Notes under the pieces: generated by a model
What the model saw: only the letters and a program-made list of their open reading frames with translations
Databases searched by the model: none
What the model was told of the DNA's origin: nothing
Assembly (NCBI GenBank): GCA_043228905.1
Contig: JBHGNT010000020.1
Span: forward strand, 2,294,001 to 2,358,000
DNA: 64,000 bases
From: Azolla caroliniana
Taxonomy: Eukaryota; Polypodiophyta
Reading direction: 5' to 3'
Shown: piece after piece, positions 29,597 through 39,798 of the stretch
Position numbering within the stretch: the first letter of the stretch is position 1
Layout of the letters: every line of letters starts with the position of its first letter
Made by a program: the position numbers and the translations under genes

Positions 29597-30518
29597 TGTC
29601 GTGAAGGATTTGCTTCACGATATAAAAATAAATTTAAATATTGAATTCAATAATATTTCAAACACTTGAACCCCCAACCTTATAAACCAAGCACAATGTA
29701 TATACCACTAGGGTAGGCTATTTGTTTTTAGAAATGTTATCAAGAATGTGCTTCACTATATAAGAATCAACTTAAATATTGTATTAAGTAAAATTGAGGG
29801 ACTTGAACCTTCAACCTTGTATATCAAGCACAAAGCATACACCACTAAGCTAGGTTATTTGTTTTAGGGTTATATCCATCATTATACTTATCCCAATACA
29901 TGGGAGCTCAAATGAGCATGATGTCTATCATGCATCACATGCAATGCATGTGCGCCAAATGGTGATCATGCATCAGATGTAACTCATGCATTACATGCAT
30001 GCCATTACCATATGCATGGAAATACTTATAAAAAGAGGGGATAGGAAAACAAAAGGGGATCAATCAAGGGAGAGAGAGAAAATAATACAATCAAGTAGAG
30101 AAGACTAGCTCATTGGGTGGAGAACCTCTCGTTTCGATCTTGAGGTCGTGGGTTCAAATCAAGGGTCGGTAGAGAATGTGTTCAGTTTGCAATCAAGGAT
30201 TGTAAAGTTGGTAAAATATTGTCTTTTTAATATACATCATGTTTATATCAAATACTCTTGCTTATTGATTCATACTTTGTCTCAATCTTCCTTATTAAAT
30301 CATATTTTGTCTCTATCTTGCTTCTTGAATCATATATTGTCTCTATCTTCTATCTATTCTCATCTCTCTCTCACACGCACATTACTCGTAACTCTTCTTC
30401 TTGCTACTCTTAACCTTTCTAACATCACCATACAAGCCTTATTAAAATTTAAGTTCCTTCAACTCCCCTTAACCTTCGTCCCTGCGACTTCGCCGCACGA
30501 ACCACAACTACCCCGACA
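29597..30518 (+). repeat. GagPro-D 3' LTR
   Basis: 922 bp, apparently identical to the 5' LTR; followed by the CCGG duplication. Confidence 0.95.
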
Positions 30519-30522
30519 CCGG

Positions 30523-30783
30523 TCCACCACAATAGAGACATAATCGATTTGCTCGGCATCGCTGCTTTTCCTCTTCTGATAATGATTCGCGACAACGTGT
30601 GGAGTCGATTTCCATCGGAGTTGGAGTATTTGCTAGAGACACATTATATGACTCCCTTGGAAAAGGTTTTGCTACAACTGAGGCGTGAGTGGGCTCTGAT
30701 CTTGTATTTGGCATCTAGAACTGACGTTCTGTCGTCGTTCGAAAAGGCGGTTATTGCATCGCACCGCGCGACTGATTGCTTCT
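30523..30783 (-). pseudogene. Gypsy-A Gag, zinc-knuckle region
   Basis: Minus-strand frame with SLSEEEKQRCRANRLCLYCGGPV, the first half of a CCHC knuckle typical of chromovirus Gag. It is cut on the left by GagPro-D and on the right by Copia-E, and continues at 36729 with the capsid-like region. Confidence 0.85.
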
Positions 30784-31364
30784 TGTTGGGATATGTCCCT
30801 CCAGTGGGAGGAAGATCCGACCGTCCGGAAAGCCGACAGTCGAGGAGCTGAGTTGATGAAGGACTTGGCCGAGGCCGAAACCGGAACCGTGTAAATAGCT
30901 AACTCAAGAGACTATACTTGTAAATAGTCTAAGTGTGCGCTCCATGAGGGCTACGTATGTAAATAATTGGAAAGTTGCGTAAGCATATATGCAACTAGGG
31001 CAAACTTTTAGGGTGTGTGTTAGTAGAGAGGAACAGAAATAGTAGAAAACTCTGTGCAAAAAGCGTGCAAGAGAGTGACAGAGAGAGAAGTGTGCGTCGT
31101 GCCATAGTTGTGTTTGTAACAGCAGACGCAAAGAGCCCTGTGCGGCTAATACACTCCATAGAGTGTTGTAATCATCTCTGTTTTGTATATCCACTATATT
31201 ATAGTGAAGATTCTGTTCTCCCGTAGTTTTTCCTGTTTCAAGGTTTCCACGTAAATCTCTGTGTACATCTGTTGTTTATCTTGTTATTTCTTACATTTCT
31301 GTGTGATTCATATTTCAGCGCATTATTTGTCTATTGTGATCTATTCCGTGACGATTTCTCAACA
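30784..31364 (+). repeat. Copia-E 5' LTR
   Basis: 581 bp, complete. The 3' LTR lacks the segment found here at about 30893-31075. Confidence 0.93.
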
Positions 31365-31373
31365 AACTAGTAT

Positions 31374-31764
31374 TGTTGGCCGGTCAGAAGAGCAAGGACA
31401 AGTGGGAAGGCGGAGTCGTATCGGATAATAGGAAGTAAATGATAGTAGAATTATTATTCGGAGGGACGGATCCGGTACAGTTGTACCGATCCGGATCCGG
31501 ACCGATTCGGATGTCGGTTGCCTAAGCGCACCGATTGTAACCTTGCCGGATGCCTATAAAAGGATCCGATGATTTGTAAAGGGTTTGACGGAAGTAATAC
31601 AAATAGAATTATTGCGTGTTTATCTGTATCTCTGTATTGTTTTACCATCTGTGCTTAATTGTAATAATCTTACGCGTGTAACCTAGCATCCAATCCTTAC
31701 CACCCCTTTGGAGAAGTGTCGGATAGACACCTGTGTTGAGGCTAGTCCGGCCAGGCAGACAACA
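31374..31764 (+). mobile_element. Solo LTR T
   Basis: 391 bp, TGTTGGCCGG...CAGACAACA, with exact AGTAT duplications (31369-31373 and 31765-31769) and a TATA box TATAAAAGG from 31555. It splits the primer-binding site of Copia-E: CTAGTAT on the left, AGTATCAGAGC on the right. Confidence 0.92.
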
Positions 31765-31779
31765 AGTATCAGAGCTGAG

Positions 31780-32340
31780 AGGTGACCTTCTCATAGTTAA
31801 AGACCTGTACGAGCTAGTTGACAGAGCAGAAATACCCAGGGGGGTATTGGAGTCAGACTGGAAGCTTCTAAATAGGAAGGCGGTGGCCACAATCATACAA
31901 TGCGTCGACGTAAGTGTCCTTCAGCATGTGGCGAATGACACAAATGCTTATGAGATGTGGCAAAAGTTGTCGGGTCTGTACGAGAGGAAGAACGCGCTAA
32001 ACAGAACCTCGCTAATGAGAAAAATCGTATGGCTGAAATACAGAGACGGTGAGAGCATTGTCGAACACATCAGCACATTCATGGGGTATGTGAATCAACT
32101 TGCAGCGACCAAGTTTCCCCTGGATGACGCAATGCAGGCCATCCTGCTGATGTGCACACTGTCGGAAAGCTGGGAGAACTTGGTGGTTACTCTCAGCACC
32201 TCTTGTCAAGAAGAAAACTTGTCTTTATAGACGGTGAAGACAAGCATCCTGAATGAGGAGGCAAGGAGGAAAGACAAAGGAGTCATGTCCAAAACGGAGT
32301 CGAATCTGACTCAACATATGGATAGAGGAAGGGACCGGTG
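31780..32340 (+). pseudogene. Copia-E Gag, N-terminus deleted
   Basis: Copia Gag from DLLIVKDLYELVDRAEIPRGV on. The codons that in Copia-B precede this (from its ATG 38248) are missing, an apparent 100-bp deletion right after the PBS. Conserved YEMWQKLSGLYERKNALNRT and YVNQLAATKFPLDD follow. A TAG at 32228-32230 ends the long frame. Confidence 0.85.
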
Positions 32341-32401
32341 AAGAAGAAGTCTACAACGAACGGACAAATCCCATGCCAGATCGAAGTCCAGAGATAAGCC
32401 T

Positions 32402-33077
32402 GTGTGCTTCTATTGCGGAAAACCTGGACACTTCCAGAAGGACTGCCGACACATGAAGAAAGATAAGTCGGTCGGAAACAATGTCGAACCCCGGAAGATT
32501 TTGGATGAAAAGAACACTTTGGCCATTGCTACGAGCAATGAGGAACTTATGTTCATCTATGAACAGACAAGTGCAAATCTTGCAAGCAAAGAGTGCCCTT
32601 GGGTGATCGACTCCGGCGCATCCTTTCACATTACTCCGTCAAGAGAGTACTTCTCAACTTACATAGCTAGGGATCATGGCTATGTAAAGATGGGTGATAA
32701 TGGAAAGTGCAAGATAATCGGAGTCAGAAGTGTGTGCTTAACGACGTCGACAGGGTGTCCACTAACGTTGAAGGATATTCGACACGTCCCCGATATCAAA
32801 TTGAATCTGATATCGACTGGAAGGCTTGATGACGAAGGCTATAGTAGTAGTTTTCGGAATGGCAAGTAGAAGTTCTACCGAGGAAATCTTATAGTGGCCC
32901 GAGCACAGAAAGAAGGCACATTGTATACGATGCATGCCCAACTGTGCAAATCGGAAGTAAACGTGGCAGCCGACTCGGCAAGGGAGATATGGCATAAGAG
33001 GCTAGGCCACATGAGTGAGAAGGGAATGCACCTGTTAGGAGACCAGAAACTTCTACCAGAAGTCAAGGGAGTGCACC
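32402..33077 (+). pseudogene. Copia-E zinc knuckle, protease and pre-integrase start
   Basis: Knuckle CFYCGKPGHFQKDC, then retropepsin VIDSGASFHIT with an intact D-S-G, then LTLKDIRHVPDIKLNLIS and the pre-integrase HKRLGHMSEKGMHLL. Interrupted at 33078 by solo LTR F. Confidence 0.88.
33073..33077. repeat. Target-site duplication of solo LTR F, left copy
   Basis: GCACC, repeated at 33756-33760. Removing the LTR with one copy restores the Copia-E reading frame into the CX2C part of the pre-integrase domain. Confidence 0.93.
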
Positions 33078-33755
33078 TGTTAGGAAACAGGTCCCTCCGG
33101 ATGGGCAGTGAGAAGAACAGTGTTGATGAGCCTTGGCCGAATCCGGATGTGGAGTACTCGGCAACGGAAGACCCAATGAGAACCGGATGTGGAGTACCCG
33201 GCAAGGGCCGGATGGTGAAGGCCCGGTGAGAACCGGATGACAAGTGCCCGACAAGCGCCGGATGATGCAAGCCTGGTGAGGAGTGCTCACCGGATGAAGG
33301 GACATATTCGTAAATATGTTTCTGAGAGCCCATTGGGGCTATATTTGTAAATGGCCGAAAAGTCATATTAGTATAAATATGAGTTAGGGCAAACTTAGTG
33401 AATGTGTGGTCATTCTTGTTGGTGCAAGATTTGACTGCAACCGTGTACAGAGAGAGAGAGAGAGAGAGAGAGTGAGTGAGAGACGAAGAGGACGTTGTCT
33501 CTGTTGTAACCGCTGCCTGTGGCGAAGACAGTGAACAAGAGGTCGTTGCCTCTGTGTTCATCTATTGTACATTGTAACATAGTGATAGTTTGCAGCCTAT
33601 GGACTGCCGTGGTTTTTTCCCGTGTTTGGGTTTTCCACGTAAAAATCCTGTGTACTCTTCTCTTTACTATGTCGTGCATACATTACCCATTTTCTGTGTT
33701 TCATCCTAGACTTGGTTGTGACCGAGCATTGTTGGCCGAGCGTGTAGTCCCTTCA
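33078..33755 (+). mobile_element. Solo LTR F
   Basis: 678 bp, TGTTAGGAAACAGG...GTCCCTTCA, with exact GCACC duplications. Contains a GA microsatellite (about 33448-33478) and U5-like CCGTGGTTTTTTCCC. A fragment of the same family is LTR remnant S (2223-2518). Minisatellite-like CCGGATG...GTGCCCGGCAAG units occur at about 33140-33300. Confidence 0.93.
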
Positions 33756-33760
33756 GCACC

Positions 33761-36310
33761 TGGAGAAGTGTGTTGACTGCTTAGCCGGAAAGTAGAACCG
33801 GGTGACATTCCACTCGAGACCACCGAGGAGAAGAGAAGCTGCACTGGAACTAGTGCACACAGATGTGTGCTATGTGGATGCCCCATCGCATCGAGGTGGA
33901 CAGTACTTCGTGACATTCATTGACAACCATAGTCGGAAGACATGGGCCTTCGTACTAAAGTCGAAGGATCAAGTACTATCGGTTTTCAAAGAGTTCCAGG
34001 CAAGAACCGAAAGAGAGTCGTGTTGAAAACTGAAGGTTGTCCAAACCGACAATGGTGGTGAGTACAAAGGGGAGTTCGAAGAATACTACAAGTGCCAAGG
34101 TATTCAGATCGAATACACAGTGCCAAAGACCCCATAGTTGAACGGGCTTGCAGAGAGGATGAATCAAACGATCATGGAGAGAGTAAGGAGCATGCTCTCT
34201 CATGCGAAACTGCTGAAATCCTATTGGGCTGAGGCGTTGTACACAGTTGTTTATTTGATCAACAGGTCCCCCTATTCATGGGATACTCGGAAGATGAGTT
34301 CGGCTATAGGCTATGGGACCTAGTCGACAAGAAGGTAGTGAGAAGTTGTGATGTAGTCTTTCTAGAGGACAAGACAATTGAAGACTAGAAGCAATAGAAG
34401 TCGGAAACGACTCCCCAATCAACCTCGACTACCATCGACTTAAGGCCAAGTGAGTCATCACCGACAGCTGGAAGGAGACAACTGGCTGACAGAGCCAAAT
34501 CCGAGTCGGTCGACTCGAAAAGACTGACAGATTATGAGTCGGAGTCGGCAGAGCTGCTAAAATCAATTGAAGAATATGAGTTGGCGCTGTCCAACCTGGA
34601 GATGCCGATTGATGAGCCGAATCCCGAGCAAAGAGACATCTGGAAAAGAGCCAACAACTAGTGGACGAAGATACCCACTCAGAGAAAGGAAGGCACCGAT
34701 TACATATGCCAGTCAATACATTCTCTTGACTGATGATGGTGAACCAGAGTGCTATGAAGAAGCAATTTCCGACGAGAGCAAAGAAAAATGGTTGAACGCG
34801 ATGCAAGAGGAGATGGAATCTTTGCACGCAAATTACACCTACGACCTAGTAGAGTTGTCGAAAGGTAAGAGAGCATTCAGGAATAAGTGGGTTTAGAAGG
34901 TGAAGACTGGAGAAGTTGACAGCGAGCCCAGGTATAAAGCTTGCATAGTGATGAAGGGGTTCCAACAGAGGAAGGGCGTCGACTTTGATGAGATATTCAC
35001 ACCAGTCATGAAGATGACATCGATTCGAACTGTTCTGAGCATAGCAGCCAGCATGGATCTGGAGATCGAATAGTTGGATGTTAAAACTGCATTTCTGCAC
35101 GGGGAGCTAGAAGAAGAAATCTACATACAGCAACCCGAAGGGTTTGAGGAGAAAGGGAAAGAGAATTTGGTGTGTCGACTGAGGAAAAGCTTGTACGGTC
35201 TGTAACAAGCCCCACGCCAATGGTACAAGAAATTTGAGTCCTTCATAATGGAACATCGGTTCCAGAAAACACATGCCGATCACTGTGTTCATCAAAAGGT
35301 ACGAGGAAGGAGATTTCTTGATTCTCTTGTTATACGTTGATGATATGTTGATAGTCGACCAAGATGCAAGGAAGATTGGAAGCTTGAAGAAAGCTCTTGG
35401 CAAATCATTTTCCATGAAAGACCTTGGACCGGGAAAGCAAATCCTAGGAATGCACATAACCCGAAATAGAGCTCGGAAGGTGCTATGGTTGTCACAACAA
35501 AAGTATGTGACAAAGATCCTAGAGAGGTTCAACATGTCGAATGGAAAGCCGGTCGCCTCCGTGTTGCCGACAAACTGCAGATTAAATGCGAAGCAGTGTC
35601 CGAAAGGGCAGAAGGAAAAGGCTAAGATGAAGAAGGTACCATATGCCTCGGCTGTCGGCAGTCTAATGTATGCTATGTTCTATACGAGACCGGACATAGC
35701 ATTTGTTGTAGGAGCAGTAAGGCGATATATGAGTAATCCAAGGAGAGAACACTAGGTAGCGGTGAAATGGATACTTAGGTACTTGAAAGGCACCTCGGAG
35801 GTGTGCCTAAGGTACGGTGTCGGAAAACCTGTGCTAGAAGGTTTTACCGATTCAGACATGTCTGGAGATACCGACTCGAGCCGATCCACGTCAGGGTACG
35901 TGATGACCTATGCAAGGGGAGCAGTGTCATGGCAGTCACGACTGTAGAAGTCTATAGCCTTGTCGACTATAGAGGTAGAATATATGGCAGCGGTAGAAGC
36001 CGGAAAAGAGCTGATCTGGATGAGAAATTTTCTCACCGAACTAGGCATGAAGCAAAAGGAGTTCTTGCTTCACTATGACAGCCAAAGCGCCATACACCTA
36101 GCCAAGAACGCGGCATACCACTCCCGGACCAAGCACATACAGAGAAGGTATCACTGGTTACGAGAGAGAGTCAAAGAAGGAGAATTTGGTCTTGAGAAGA
36201 TCCATACTGACGACAATGGATCCGACATGCTGACGAAGAACCTACCTATGGACAGACTCAGAGTCTATCGAGAGAATACAGGACTGACATATTTCCTCCC
36301 ACAGGAGTGA
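33761..36310 (+). pseudogene. Copia-E integrase, RT and RNase H
   Basis: After LTR F: CX2C of the zinc motif, then integrase with HTDVCYVDAP, TDNGGEYKG and AERMNQTIMERV (33802-34323), a linker, RT with SLYGL, an intact catalytic LLYVDDMLIV (35273-35755) and TRPDIAFVVGAV, and RNase H with GFTDSDMSG, HYDSQSAIHLAKN and DMLTKNLPMDR to 36310. Stops include TAG in IE*LDV, TAA in GL*QAP and TAG in a conserved HW. A polypurine tract (GAAGGGGGAGTT) follows. Confidence 0.88.
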
Positions 36311-36320
36311 AGGGGGAGTT

Positions 36321-36723
36321 TGTTGGGTTATGTCCCTCCAGTGGGAGGAAGATCCGACCGTCTGGAAAGCCGACAGTAGAGGAGCCGAGTTGATGAGGGA
36401 CTCGGCCGAGGCCGAAACCGGAACCATGTGAGAGAGAGAGAAGCGTGAGCTGCGCCATAGCTATGTTTGTAACAACAGACGCGAAGATCCATGTGCGGCT
36501 AATACACTCCATAGAGTGTTGTAATCATCTTTGTTTTGTATATGCACTATATTATAGTGAAGATTCTGTTCTCCTGTGGTTTTTCCCGTTTCAGGGTTTC
36601 CACGTAAATCTCTGTGTACATCTATCGTTTATCTTGTCTTTGTTATTTCTTGCATTTCTGTGTGATTCATATTTTAGCGCATTATTTGTCTATTGTGATC
36701 TATTCCACGACGATTTCTCAACA
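36321..36723 (+). repeat. Copia-E 3' LTR, internally deleted
   Basis: 403 bp; begins TGTTGGGTTATG and ends CTCAACA before the CTTCT duplication. Confidence 0.93.
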
Positions 36724-36728
36724 CTTCT

Positions 36729-37414
36729 GTCAATGACTTTGGTTCTTCGGGGAAAATTAAGAGTAAATCCTTGACATCATTACGTAGGCCAAAACGAGAT
36801 TGCTCCATTAATGTCTGGTCATCCTAGGGAATATCGGTGACGAGAAGACGGAAATCCACAGCATAAGCCGAGGCCAACCGCTCACCTTGGCACAATCTTC
36901 GGGTTTTGTTGATTGTCGTCCTAACATTGTCGGTATCTCCAAAACAGGCTTTAAACTCGCTAATAAACTCTTCAAAAATATTTATCAAGGGAAAGTTTTT
37001 TTCTAACAGGAGGGCGAACCATGCCAAAGTTGTGCCACTAAGTAGCGTGCCTACTAGTCACACTCGTGATGCATCGGTGGGATATTGAGAAGGATGCATT
37101 TAAATCACTAAGTGTACTTGATTAAGACAACCTCTGAACTGTGATTGGGTCCCATCAAATTTCATAGGAAGTCCGATCTTGGGTTCTTTGTGAGCTCCTT
37201 GAGCGCTTGATCCATGTTGTTGTAGTGATACAATAGTCGCATCAAGTTGTTGTAAACGTAATGTCAGCTCCCACTGTTGTTGTTTTTCTAAAGCTAATGG
37301 TTGAAGATCCCCCAACAGACGGCGATTTTCTTGTTCTAATGCTACAAACTTCTCTTTTAAGCATTGAAGCTCCGAGAAAACAGATTGGTATTCCTGAGCG
37401 CTAACAATTGCCAT
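36729..37414 (-). pseudogene. Gypsy-A Gag, N-terminal and capsid region
   Basis: Starts with ATG at 37414 (minus strand), the same start as the Gag remnant of Gypsy-K (VSAQEYQSVFSE, VSAEEYQSVFSE). A coiled coil (LEQENRRLLGDL...LRLQQLDATIVSL) leads to the gypsy capsid block PKIGLPMKFDGTQSQFRGCLNQ and then INIFEEFISEFKACFGD and LASAYAVDFRLL. Broken by a TAA at 37100 and a second stop at 36824. Confidence 0.88.
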
Positions 37415-37488
37415 TTTACTAGGGAGGATAAGAGGATTAGTATGAAAGGAAGGAGGGGTAAGAGGATGAGGGGAAAATCGGTTCAAAC

Positions 37489-37906
37489 TGTCAGGAAAAG
37501 TACTAAGACAGAGAGGGAATCAGTACTAAAAGATGCGAATTAGTACTAAGAGAGAGAAAAGGGTGTAGAACTCACGAGAGAAGGAGAGAGAGAGAGAGAA
37601 TGATGATAACAAAAGATATATATATTATATTATATGAAGAGTAACTACAATAATAGCTATGAGGCTTAAGACTGGCGTTGAACCAATTTGGTTTGAAATA
37701 ATGCCTTGTGCCTCCTTTTATAGTGTTTTCAAGAGTACTCCAGAAGTTTCTAGAATGTTCCAGAAAAATTTGGAAATATACATCAATTTTCTATAGTGAA
37801 ATAATAAATGAAAATAAATTCGTCGTATTACAATATATAGTCTAATGGCAAGGGCTCGACCCATGCAACATAAGGTCATAGGTTGGAATCTTCCCATATC
37901 ATGACA
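37489..37906 (-). repeat. Gypsy-A 5' LTR
   Basis: 418 bp, TGTCAGGAAAAG...ATCATGACA. The minus-strand sequence just inside is GTTTGAACCGATTTTCC, with no TGG-type PBS; Gypsy-K has the same. Confidence 0.94.
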
Positions 37907-37911
37907 ATAGT

Positions 37912-38222
37912 AGTAGTGATGTGTAGTAGGGGCTACACTTGTAAATAGCCCATATGATGTATGAGTATAAATATATCTAGGGAAAACGTAGAGCAAGTGA
38001 GAGGAAGAATACAATGAGAGAGTTGCGCCATAGTTGTGTGTGTAACAGCCAGCGCCAAGAGCCCTGATACACTCCACAGAGAGTGTTGTAATCTTCTCCA
38101 TTTGTATATCCACTGATGGTTTTTTCCCTTGTTCAGGGTTTCCATGTAAAATCCGTGTGCATTGTTTTGTGTGTGTGTCGAGTTGTGTATTCTTCTTGTG
38201 GATTAACGATTCATTTCTCAAC
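37912..38222 (+). mobile_element. Copia-B 5' LTR, second part, and PBS
   Basis: Continues the LTR interrupted at 10423; R/U5 resembles Copia-E (GTTGCGCCATAG, GGTTTTTTCCC). It ends TTTCTCAA near 38222, and TAGTATCAGAGC follows, an iMet-type PBS with TGG changed to TAG. Confidence 0.85.
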
Positions 38223-38247
38223 TAGTATCAGAGCTTGAGGTTCAAGT

Positions 38248-38930
38248 ATGGAAGGAGGTGTGAGCGACTTCCCAGTTATGATAGTTCTAAACTCACAGAA
38301 CTATGCAGACTGTAAGATAAAGATGGAGGACCTTCTCATAGTCAAAGACCTATATGAGCTGATCGACAAAGCAAAAATACCCACGGGGGTATTAGAGTCG
38401 GAATGGAAACTTCTTAACTGAAAGGCGGTAGCCACCATTCGACAGTGCGTCAATGTAAGTGTCCTTCAGCATGTGGCGAACGACACAAATGCACACGAGA
38501 TGGCAGGAGCTATTAGGTCTATACGAGAGGAAGAATGCCCTAAATAAAACCTCACTGATGAGAAAGATCGTACGGCTGAAATATAGATACGGTGAGAGCA
38601 TCGTCGAACACATCAACACATTCATGGGGTATGTAAATCAACTTGCTACAACCAAGTTTCCCTTGGTGATGCGATGCAGGCCATCCTACTGATGTGCACA
38701 TTGTCGAATAGTTGGGAGAACCTGGTGGTTACTCTCAACACCTCCTGCCATGAAGAGAACTTGACTTTACAAGTGGTGAAGACAAGCATCCTAAATGAGG
38801 AAGCGAGAAGGACAAGGGTGTCCTGTGTCATTCATATGTGAATATGTGATAACATTCGGTCAGAGGAAGGAACCGACAAAGGAGTCCACTAAGGAGAGAA
38901 AAGTTCCATGCCAGATCGAAGTCCAGAGGT
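38248..38930 (+). pseudogene. Copia-B Gag
   Basis: ATG at 38248. The N-terminal FPVMIVLNSQNYADCKIKM precedes DLLIVKDLYELIDKAKIP. Broken by a stop in KLLN*KAV, a 2-bp deletion near 38504 (where MWQELLGLYER is expected) and another shift near 38670. Confidence 0.85.
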
Positions 38931-39563
38931 AAGCTAACATGCTTTTATTGTGGAAAGCCTGGACATTTCTAGAAGCAGTGCCAACATCTTAAGAAGGACA
39001 AGAGTGTCAGTAATAATGTTGAACCTAGGAAGATTCCTGATGAAAAGAGCACTTCGGCCATTGCTACAAACAATAAAGAACTCTTGTTCATTTGTGAACA
39101 TGCAAGTGCAAATCTTGCAAGCGAAGAATGCACTTGGGTGATCGACTCCAGTGCATCTTTTCACATAACTCCATCGAGAGAGTATTTCTCAACTTACATA
39201 GCCGATGATCATGGCTGTGTAAAGATGGGTGAGAATGGAGAGTGCAAGGTAGCCGGAGTCGGCAGTATCTGCTTGACGACATGGATAGGGTGTCAGCTGA
39301 CTCTGAAGGATGTTCGACACATCCCCTTTATCAGATTGAATCTGATATCGAATGGAAAGATGGACGACGAAGGATATAGTGGTAGCTTTCATAATGGCAA
39401 GTGGAAGTTCTGTCGTGGAAACCTCATTGCGGCTAGAGCACAGAAAGAAGGCACACTATACACAATGCATGCCCGACTATGTGAGTCGGAAGTGAATGTG
39501 GCCATGCCACATGAGTGATAAGGGTCTGCATTTGTTAGCCAACCAGAAACTTCTGCCCATAGT
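38931..39563 (+). pseudogene. Copia-B zinc knuckle, protease, pre-integrase; cut by Gypsy-M
   Basis: Knuckle CFYCGKPGHF is followed by TAG. Protease reads VIDSSASFHIT: the active-site Gly is Ser. LTLKDVRHIPFIRLNLIS follows, then pre-integrase sequence ending at NQKLLP. At 39564 a new LTR (Gypsy-M) starts; the rest of Copia-B must lie beyond the window. Confidence 0.83.
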
Positions 39564-39798
39564 TGTTAAAAAACAAGTATTCTACATTTAGAGTACATTT
39601 TAAAATACTCTGAAGTATTCTACACGTATTCTTGTTGTCAGCCGGAATAGTAACCGACGGACAAAAGCCTAGGAATAAGAAATTATATAAGAGCATAACG
39701 CATGTAACGGTTCACGCAGGAAGCGTGAACGGCTAATTAGACCCTGCATATACAAAGAGCAGAAAACCTCTGATGGAGGGGCGTGTAATTTTGGGGAA

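Larger units (their letters stand above)
26552..30518 (+). mobile_element. GagPro-D, intact young polymerase-less LTR element
   Basis: Two LTRs of exactly 922 bp (26552-27473, 29597-30518) in which I saw no difference on reading both through. CCGG duplications at 26548-26551 and 30519-30522. Shared-type PBS at 27478-27495 and a polypurine tract (AGAGGGGGTGGG) before the 3' LTR. It carries one uninterrupted 681-codon Gag-protease ORF and nothing else; the internal region is only 2.1 kb. Inserted in the gag zinc knuckle of Gypsy-A. It must have used RT and integrase made elsewhere. Confidence 0.96.
30784..36723 (+). mobile_element. Copia-E, decayed Ty1/copia element
   Basis: LTRs 30784-31364 (581 bp) and 36321-36723 (403 bp; about 178 bp deleted from its middle) with TGTTGGG...CTCAACA ends and exact CTTCT duplications (30779-30783, 36724-36728). 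It is related to Copia-B. Two solo LTRs interrupt it: T in the PBS and F in the pre-integrase domain. Pol has many stops, several in places where TGG, CAG or CAA is conserved in the family, as expected from C-to-T decay. Confidence 0.95.
10424..37906 (-). mobile_element. Gypsy-A, Ty3/gypsy chromovirus split by four insertions
   Basis: Two LTRs of 417 and 418 bp with TGTC...ACA ends and matching ATAGT duplications bound a minus-strand gypsy element that now spans 27.5 kb. Removing Copia-C, solo LTR G, GagPro-D and Copia-E with one copy of each duplication leaves the order gag, protease, RT, RNase H, integrase and chromodomain. Every piece is degraded by stops or frameshifts. Gypsy-K (55938-58922) is a close relative whose integrase and chromodomain are still open. 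Confidence 0.95.

Noticed and set aside
39559-39563. Shared ATAGT target of Gypsy-A and Gypsy-M as a target preference
   Set aside because: Two cases only, and the second copy for Gypsy-M is outside the window; could be chance.
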